Assembly: GCF_014197445.1 (NCBI RefSeq)
Contig: NZ_JACIFO010000008.1
Coordinates: 35,274 to 91,755, forward strand
Length of the DNA: 56,482 bases
DNA from: Mesonia hippocampi
GTDB lineage: Bacteria; Bacteroidota; Bacteroidia; Flavobacteriales; Flavobacteriaceae
Direction: 5' to 3'
Both the position numbers and the translations under genes were made by a program. Below are positions 51,830 through 56,482 of the stretch, one piece after another (position 1 is the first letter of the stretch; each line of letters begins with the position of its first letter). The notes below the pieces were generated by a model that was not told the origin of the DNA, searched no databases, and saw nothing but the letters and a program-made list of their open reading frames with translations.

Positions 51830-53704
51830 TTAGGCTTTTAACCAAGCTTCTCTTAATTTTACTTTCTTACTGTTTGAAGGCAATATTTCATTTTTCAATT
51901 TTACTTGTTTTATATAAGGTTGTTGGTAAGGCGCTTCTAGTATTTTTGTTTCTCCTTCACGCAACACTTCTATGCTTATTTTCTGCCCGTCTTTCCAATT
52001 CTGAGACCTTAAAACCAAAAGGAATATACGGTTTACATCGTATTTTTCTCTGTTTACTTTTTGGATAACATCTCCTGCTTTTATGCCTAATTGTTCTAAA
52101 AATGAGTTGTATGAAATACCTTCTCTAAAAAACAGTTCTTCGCTAGCGGGTTTTACATCGATAAACGGAATTTCTCCGTCGAGAAAAACCCCTGTTTTTT
52201 TGTTATTGGTAGTATAGCTCACCCCTACTTTAGCTAAAAATTCTTGATAAGGTATCGGGGTATTTCCTAAAACGTAAGTATTAAAAAAAGTTTTTATTTC
52301 TGGATAGGTTAAGTTTACCATATCATCTATCAATTGCTCATCTTTAAAAGGAACATCTTTTCCATATTTTTCAGACAATTGTTTCATTAACTCCAGAATG
52401 CCTTTTTCTCCTTCGCTTAATTCACGTAAACGTATATCTAGTGCCATTCCTATTAATGCGCCTTTTTGATATACATTGTAATAATCGTCTTTATATGGTG
52501 ACTTCAATACATTTTCACTTAAAGTTGTAAAGGGAATCGTATCGTTATAAACACGAGAGGTTTGAATTTTCTCGGCCATATTATCATAAAATTCCTGTGT
52601 TGATATAAGTCCTTGATTTACCTGAAATAAATTAGCAAAATATTCGGTTACTCCTTCATACATCCATAAATGTTTAGACATTTTTGGTGTATTATAATCA
52701 AAATAATGAATCTCTTCGGCATGAATATTTAAAGGCGTTATGATATGAAAAAACTCATGCGAGACAACATCTCTCATGCTTTTATTAAGGTCTGATAACG
52801 GCATTGTTTCTGGCAACACGACGGTAGTGGAGGTATGGTGTTCTAATGCTCCGTAACCTTGAGCGTCTGGCTTATTAACATCGGTTAGATACAATAAAAT
52901 GGTATAGACATTGGTATTATCTATACTGCCTAAAAAATTCTTTTGAGCTGTAATAAACCGTTCTATCTCTGGCGCTATATCGGTAACTTTATGAAGTCCG
53001 TTTGGCGAATACATACTAAGTTTTACTTTCATCCCTTGCAGGTTAAAACTAGTTGTATCTGGTTTGGCGTACATTATAGGATTATCGGTTACTTGAAAAT
53101 AACGCGATGCCATAAAGGTATCGGTAATTATTCCTAAACTATCCCTTTTATGCAATCGTGGCAAGGAAGTTTCTCCATAAAGGTGCTTCGGCCTTTTGAT
53201 GTTTAGTTGATAGGGCAACTCTTGCTCTCCTTCAAAATAACCTACAAAGGCATGCAGGTTAAGCATAAAATTATTATCCTTATCTATATTTGTTCCTGCG
53301 GGAGAAAACACGCCTTTTTCGCCTGTAACTATATCATAAGTATCATTTACCCAATAGGTTATTTTGGCTAACTTATTAGCATTTTTTATTTTCCAAGAAT
53401 TCTTATCTAGCCTACTAACCTCTAATTTTTTACCTTTATTATCTAACGCGACAAAATCATCTATCAACTCCCCATAATTATCTTCAGAATATGTTCCTGG
53501 CACAATTTTAGGAATATAAAATATCGTTTGTTTTGCAGAAATTTCAGGCGCCATGATGCTTACTTGTACTTTATCATCTACCACTTCTACCAAATCTATA
53601 GTTACGGCTATAATCTCTTTTTGATCTTGCCCAACTACCGCTCCTCCTTTACAAGCTATTAAGCTAATGCCTAACAATACTCCTAAAACTACTTTCTTTA
53701 CCAT
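51830..53704 (-). CDS. M61 family metallopeptidase with PDZ domain, lipoprotein
   Basis: Lipobox LIAC (Cys18) anchors this 624-residue zinc peptidase. The glycyl-aminopeptidase-like catalytic domain has HEFFH (316-320) and Glu350 in YEGVTEYFANLF. A PDZ-like module (about 520-600, with FLEQLGIKAGDVIQKVN) ends the protein. The M61 family includes S. capsulata glycyl aminopeptidase. It is upstream of dapA on the same strand and the last host gene before the mobile element. Confidence 0.92.
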   Translation of the reverse strand: MVKKVVLGVLLGISLIACKGGAVVGQDQKEIIAVTIDLVEVVDDKVQVSIMAPEISAKQTIFYIPKIVPGTYSEDNYGELIDDFVALDNKGKKLEVSRLDKNSWKIKNANKLAKITYWVNDTYDIVTGEKGVFSPAGTNIDKDNNFMLNLHAFVGYFEGEQELPYQLNIKRPKHLYGETSLPRLHKRDSLGIITDTFMASRYFQVTDNPIMYAKPDTTSFNLQGMKVKLSMYSPNGLHKVTDIAPEIERFITAQKNFLGSIDNTNVYTILLYLTDVNKPDAQGYGALEHHTSTTVVLPETMPLSDLNKSMRDVVSHEFFHIITPLNIHAEEIHYFDYNTPKMSKHLWMYEGVTEYFANLFQVNQGLISTQEFYDNMAEKIQTSRVYNDTIPFTTLSENVLKSPYKDDYYNVYQKGALIGMALDIRLRELSEGEKGILELMKQLSEKYGKDVPFKDEQLIDDMVNLTYPEIKTFFNTYVLGNTPIPYQEFLAKVGVSYTTNNKKTGVFLDGEIPFIDVKPASEELFFREGISYNSFLEQLGIKAGDVIQKVNREKYDVNRIFLLVLRSQNWKDGQKISIEVLREGETKILEAPYQQPYIKQVKLKNEILPSNSKKVKLREAWLKA

Positions 53705-54110
53705 GTTATTGTTGTTTTATTAATAAACAGTTTCTATGTCCAAATGTTACAAGCATGTATTATTAAAATGTAAAAATCAAGTAAGTTTACATAAATTCTA
53801 AATTTCTCTACTTAACTTTGTCTTTTTTAAAATAAATTTTCAGTAAAAATACATCAAAGATTAATAAAAGGAAAAACGGTTGTAAATAAAGACTTTACAG
53901 CCGTTTTATGATTTTTGGTAATGAGGTAAAAAGCAGAAAAAAGCAACGATTGGCAAAAGTAAGGTTACTAAAACGTTACTTTTAAATATTGAAAACAATC
54001 TTTTTAAAATACTATATTTCAGTCTTCTGCATAGTTTTTCATATTGTTCCGTAGCTCACATAGGTTTAATTTTATCATTAAGAATTGTGAGTATGGAAAC
54101 GATAAAAAAA
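53705..54110. other. Gene-free junction between host chromosome and mobile-element remnant
   Basis: No gene is seen. The interval holds a strong hairpin (53873-53907), an inverted pair AAAAGTAA with TTACTTTT (near 53955-53985), and the sequence GCAAAAGTAA, which matches nine of ten positions of the CTnDOT-type core (reverse of GTAnnTTTGC). The composition shifts from AT-rich to GC-richer close to 54100. Confidence 0.5.
53873..53907. terminator. Bidirectional hairpin terminator
   Basis: AAAACGGTTGTAAA and TTTACAGCCGTTTT pair over 14 positions with one G-T pair and a seven-base loop, with A and T flanks usable in both directions. No gene now ends here, so it may be a remnant of the pre-insertion arrangement. 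Confidence 0.7.
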
Positions 54111-54554
54111 TCAACATTTAAGGTGCTTTTCGTTATAGATTTCCTTAATCAACTCCCCGAACTCCTGAAAATGATATTCGATAATGTTGTCCAGATACGC
54201 ATAAATCGTTAGCTTGTCAATGCCCATAATGCTTGTAAGCCTGTTGAACGTTTCGTGGTGTTCCTGCCGTACATAGACCGATTTACCTTTGCTTGCCGTT
54301 GTCGTAGGGATTTTAAAGAACTGCCCACAATAATCTTCTTTCGTCAGCTTCTTCGGCTTTGAGGTCGTTCTTTTGGTATTACTTGCAGTCGGTTTTGTAT
54401 CTTCCGTTTCTATGGATTTTTCGTCTTCGGTAAAGTCGTTCCGATGTATTACGGTTTGCTGTTCCTGTTGGGTATTTTTCTTGTCGTTACCGATAATCAT
54501 TTCCATAAAATCCTGTGCTTCGGGTTGCTGTTTTTTGTCGTCTTCCTGTATCAT
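54111..54554 (-). CDS. DUF3408 protein of a Bacteroidota conjugative element
   Basis: A 147-residue protein with a charged, Gln/Lys-rich disordered N-terminal half (to about 80) and a small helical C-terminal domain (KSVYVRQEHHETFNRLTSIMG and a final helix), as in DUF3408 proteins coded next to the traA/parA gene of CTnDOT-like elements. It faces away from the mobilization genes. The expected traA (ParA) neighbour and other tra genes are missing. Base composition is unlike the host's. Confidence 0.82.
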   Translation of the reverse strand: MIQEDDKKQQPEAQDFMEMIIGNDKKNTQQEQQTVIHRNDFTEDEKSIETEDTKPTASNTKRTTSKPKKLTKEDYCGQFFKIPTTTASKGKSVYVRQEHHETFNRLTSIMGIDKLTIYAYLDNIIEYHFQEFGELIKEIYNEKHLKC

Positions 54555-54581
54555 ATCTATCGTTTTTAATGTTGTTTCAGA

Positions 54582-54715
54582 TTAGCTGTTTAGTTAGCTG
54601 AACAGTCAGTTGTATATATCATTGCACCTACATATTTTCAATTAGCTAAAAAGCTAATGGATTTCAGGCAATCTATTTAACCCATTACTAACTCCATAGC
54701 CAATCAGACAGCTAA
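54582..54715. repeat. Cluster of five TTAGCT motifs (both orientations)
   Basis: TTAGCT occurs at 54582, 54594 and 54642, and its complement AGCTAA at 54652 and 54710. Two of them form a perfect 7-bp-arm hairpin. These are upstream of the DUF3408 gene and could be operator sites or partition-type sites of the element. Confidence 0.5.
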
Positions 54716-54910
54716 CCACAACAAAGGAAATAAAAGTAATCCTAACCTGAATAAGGGTGGCAGTCAGTGGCACTATTTGGCGTTCATTGTCGTGTTTGTA
54801 AATCACTGTATTTCAAATAGTCTTACGGAACTTTGTAAACGGAAGCGGTTGGTTTTTTCGGCTAACTCCAATCCGTTTGCAAAACGGATTTTTCTGAACC
54901 CCTGTTCAGA

Positions 54911-54965
54911 GCAAGTTATCTTTTGAGGTCCTCGAAATAAATTTCCGTACCTCAAAAGCACTTGC
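54911..54965. other. Candidate origin of transfer (oriT) inverted repeat
   Basis: GCAAGT (54911-54916) and CTTTTGAGGT (54920-54929) pair with ACCTCAAAAG (54949-54958) and ACTTGC (54960-54965). The stem of 10 plus 6 pairs has a 19-base loop. It lies about 65 bp before mobA, where oriT is found in mobilizable elements of Bacteroidota. The function is inferred. Confidence 0.55.
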
Positions 54966-55030
54966 CCTTGCAGGGGGCTGGAAACGGCTCCGAAGTCGCT
55001 CGTTTGTGTAAAATTAAAAATGGATTTATT

Positions 55031-55465
55031 ATGGAAGAAAAGAACAGTAAACAGTTTAGGAAAACAGGGAGAAAACCGAAGAACGACCCTGCCGTACATC
55101 GGTATTCCATTAACCTGAACGCAGAGGATAATGCCAAGTTTCTTGCCCTCTTTGACCAATCGGGAATGAAAGCAGTAGCACATTTCATCACGGCTTGTAT
55201 CTTTCAGAAGACGGTAAAGACCGTAAAAATTGATATGAATGCGGTAGAATACCACGAAAAATTGACCCGATTTTTTAGCCAATTCAGAGCAATCGGAACA
55301 AATTACAATTAGATTGTGAAGATATTGTACCGCAATTTTTCAGAGAAAAAAGCAGGAACATACCTTTTTAAATTGGAAAAAGAAACCATTGAATTGGCAA
55401 AAAATACGCAGGAAGTCATCCGTTTGACACAGGAATTCGAAGCAAAGTATCTAAACAAAGAGTGA
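55031..55465 (+). pseudogene. mobA: Mobilization accessory protein MobA, split by an in-frame TAG
   Basis: The start ATG at 55031 gives the typical MobA/relaxosome opening (KTGRKPKNDPAVHRYSINL). After 93 codons the reading frame meets TAG at 55310-55312 within GTNYN-stop-IVKILYRNF. The same frame then stays open for 50 more codons to TGA at 55463-55465. Family members read GTNYNQIVK at this point, so a single CAG to TAG change is the simplest cause. The full product would be about 144 residues, the usual length for this ribbon-helix-helix type of relaxase helper. It ends four bases before the relaxase start. Confidence 0.85.
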
Positions 55466-55469
55466 AATT

Positions 55470-55859
55470 ATGATTGCAAAAATCGGAAAAGGTAGCAATA
55501 TGTACGGAGCGATTTTGTACAATCAGCAGAAAGTGGAAACGGAAAACGGAGCGGTTTTGTTGCTGAACAAGATACCCGATACAATGGACGGCAGGTATTC
55601 CGTAGCGTATTTCAACAAATGCTTTGAACCGTATTTGTCTGCCAATATCAAAACGGAAAAGACGGTACGGCATATTTCATTGAACCCCGACCCGAAAGAC
55701 AGGGTAAGCGATGAGCAGTTTACCGAAATGGCACAGGAGTATATGGAACGTATGGGCTACGGCAATCAGCCTTATATTGTTTTCAAACATACGGACATTG
55801 ACCGAACGCATATACACATTGTGTCTGTTGCACAATTTAGCAAAAAAATCCATAGCTAA
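55470..55859 (+). pseudogene. mobB: Relaxase/mobilization nuclease, 5' fragment cut by an IS element
   Basis: The N-terminal part of a MobP/VirD2-like relaxase as in CTnDOT-type elements. The Tyr in NMYGAILYNQQKVE, the RHISLNPDP motif and the HUH-type metal site HTDIDRTHIHIVSV (about 107-120) are intact. After IVSV (about base 55830) the sequence leaves the family: the last nine or so residues (AQFSKKIHS) come from the adjoining IS. Full relaxases have over 300 residues, so only about 120 remain and the protein is not expected to work. Confidence 0.85.
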
Positions 55860-56482
55860 GATGTTTTTTATGATTAATTTTCGTAACTTATTGTATGCAA
55901 GGCAAAAAACAATATCAGGAAAAATTATTCAGTAACTTTCAATTAAGTGAGCGTGTTCCCGAAGACAACTTTTATCGTCGATTAAACAAGGTTTTAGATT
56001 TAGACTACTTATACACACTTACCAAAGGCTATTATGGTAGTAGCGGGCAAAAAAGCATCGATCCTGTGGTGTTCTTTAAGCTATGTTTAGTAGGCTATTT
56101 AGAAAATATTATCAGCGACCGCAAGCTCGTAGCTCATTGTAGTATGCGTTTAGACATTTTGTTTTTCTTAGGTTATGATATCGATGAAGAACTTCCTTGG
56201 CATTCCACCATTAGTCGAACTCGACAGCTTTTCCCTGAAACAATATTTGAAGAAGTTTTTACCAAGGTATTCGAACTATGTGTATCAGCAGGCATGGTAA
56301 GTGGTCACACCCAAGCCATAGATTCTGCCCCTGTAAAGGCCAATGCTTCTATGGATAGCCTAGAGCTAAAAGTGCCTGAAGAAGAGTTAGAAGCACACCT
56401 TCGGAAAGTTCGTCATATCAGCAATAGAGACAAAGACAAACCCTTTCGTGAAGCAAAAACAAACAAAGCTACTAAGGTACAA
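55833..56482 (+). mobile_element. IS1182-family insertion sequence, left part
   Basis: The relaxase frame loses similarity at about 55830 and a transposase reading frame starts at 55895, so the IS left end lies near 55826-55840. The precise terminal inverted repeat cannot be fixed without the right end, which is beyond the window. Confidence 0.75.
55895..56482 (+). CDS. IS1182 family transposase, N-terminal part (runs off window)
   Basis: An open frame of 196 codons from ATG 55895 to the window end, without a stop. It shows the family's InsH-like N-terminal domain (LDYLYTLTKGYYG, SIDPVVFFKLCLVGYLENI, LPWHSTISRTRQLFP) and the first catalytic Asp in AIDSAPVKANAS (about 137-148). The rest of the DDE domain lies outside. 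It is transcribed in the same direction as the mob genes. Confidence 0.9.
   Translation, partial: MQGKKQYQEKLFSNFQLSERVPEDNFYRRLNKVLDLDYLYTLTKGYYGSSGQKSIDPVVFFKLCLVGYLENIISDRKLVAHCSMRLDILFFLGYDIDEELPWHSTISRTRQLFPETIFEEVFTKVFELCVSAGMVSGHTQAIDSAPVKANASMDSLELKVPEEELEAHLRKVRHISNRDKDKPFREAKTNKATKVQ

Larger units (their letters stand above)
54555..55030. other. Control and transfer-origin region between DUF3408 and mobA
   Basis: No gene lies here. It has five TTAGCT/AGCTAA motifs (54582-54715), a hairpin ATTAGCT-AAAA-AGCTAAT (54641-54658), a distant pair ACTATTTG/CAAATAGT (54772-54779 and 54814-54821), a hairpin ATCCGTTT-GCA-AAACGGAT followed by T's (54871-54893), and a long inverted repeat at 54911-54965 that is the best oriT candidate. 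Confidence 0.6.

Noticed and set aside
54803-55282. A 159-codon minus-strand frame over mobA and the oriT region
   Set aside because: It is antisense to the well-recognised mobA frame and crosses the inverted repeats; no family resemblance.
55711-55935. A 74-codon plus-strand frame across the relaxase/IS junction
   Set aside because: It is out of frame with both the relaxase and the transposase and crosses the insertion point.

Overview
The window is an AT-rich chromosomal stretch from a member of the Bacteroidota, most likely the family Flavobacteriaceae. The evidence is the gene order (purH-mreBCD-mrdA-rodA; dapA-bamD-omega-coaBC-DUF4835-recN-fabI-GT2-YbbR-coaE), families typical of this group (DUF4199, DUF2911, DUF4835, DUF7935, M61 peptidase, an RprX/RprY-like pair), almost no Shine-Dalgarno sequences, and candidate promoters with the Bacteroidota -7 element TAnnTTTG. 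I see no rRNA, tRNA or CRISPR array.

Layout. (1) 1-2001: the end of proC, then a region dense in inverted repeats. In it a lone lipoprotein gene is flanked by two ~160-bp near-identical direct repeats, each starting about 12 bp after a stop codon, like a gene cassette. (2) 2002-9062, minus strand: the cell-elongation operon purH-mreB-mreC-mreD-mrdA-rodA. (3) 9202-19757: threonylcarbamoyl-AMP synthase, UvrD/PcrA helicase, a membrane-anchored glutamate-synthase-like enzyme, a DUF7935 protein, a patatin and M1 aminopeptidase pair, and RecG. (4) 19873-25128, plus strand: pheT, lysA, two adjacent small membrane proteins that are homologous to each other, and a DUF4199 protein. (5) 25183-27810, minus strand: ECF sigma factor, anti-sigma-like protein and a secreted DUF4097-like protein. 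(6) 27933-39783, mostly plus strand: DUF2911, SDR, Ntn-type amide hydrolase, smpB, pcm (minus), Gfo/Idh, 3-hydroxyacyl-CoA dehydrogenase, DUF1015, YggS, an exonuclease/GIY-YIG fusion, a potassium channel with a zinc-ribbon tail, and miaA. (7) 39839-53704, minus strand: a two-component system and the long housekeeping cluster above.

(8) 54111-56482: a decayed mobile element of different composition (visibly higher GC and different codon use). It holds a DUF3408 gene, a regulatory/oriT-like region rich in hairpins and TTAGCT motifs, a mobA gene broken by one in-frame TAG codon, a relaxase cut short after about 120 codons, and the start of an IS1182-family transposase that runs off the window. 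It looks like the mobilization end of a CTnDOT-like conjugative element inactivated by point mutation and IS insertion.

The observations most worth following are the repeat-flanked lipoprotein cassette with one covarying base pair, the coupled paralogous membrane-protein pair at 23639-24618, and the broken mobilization module with its candidate oriT. All functional calls are by recognition of motifs and gene order only; no searches were run.
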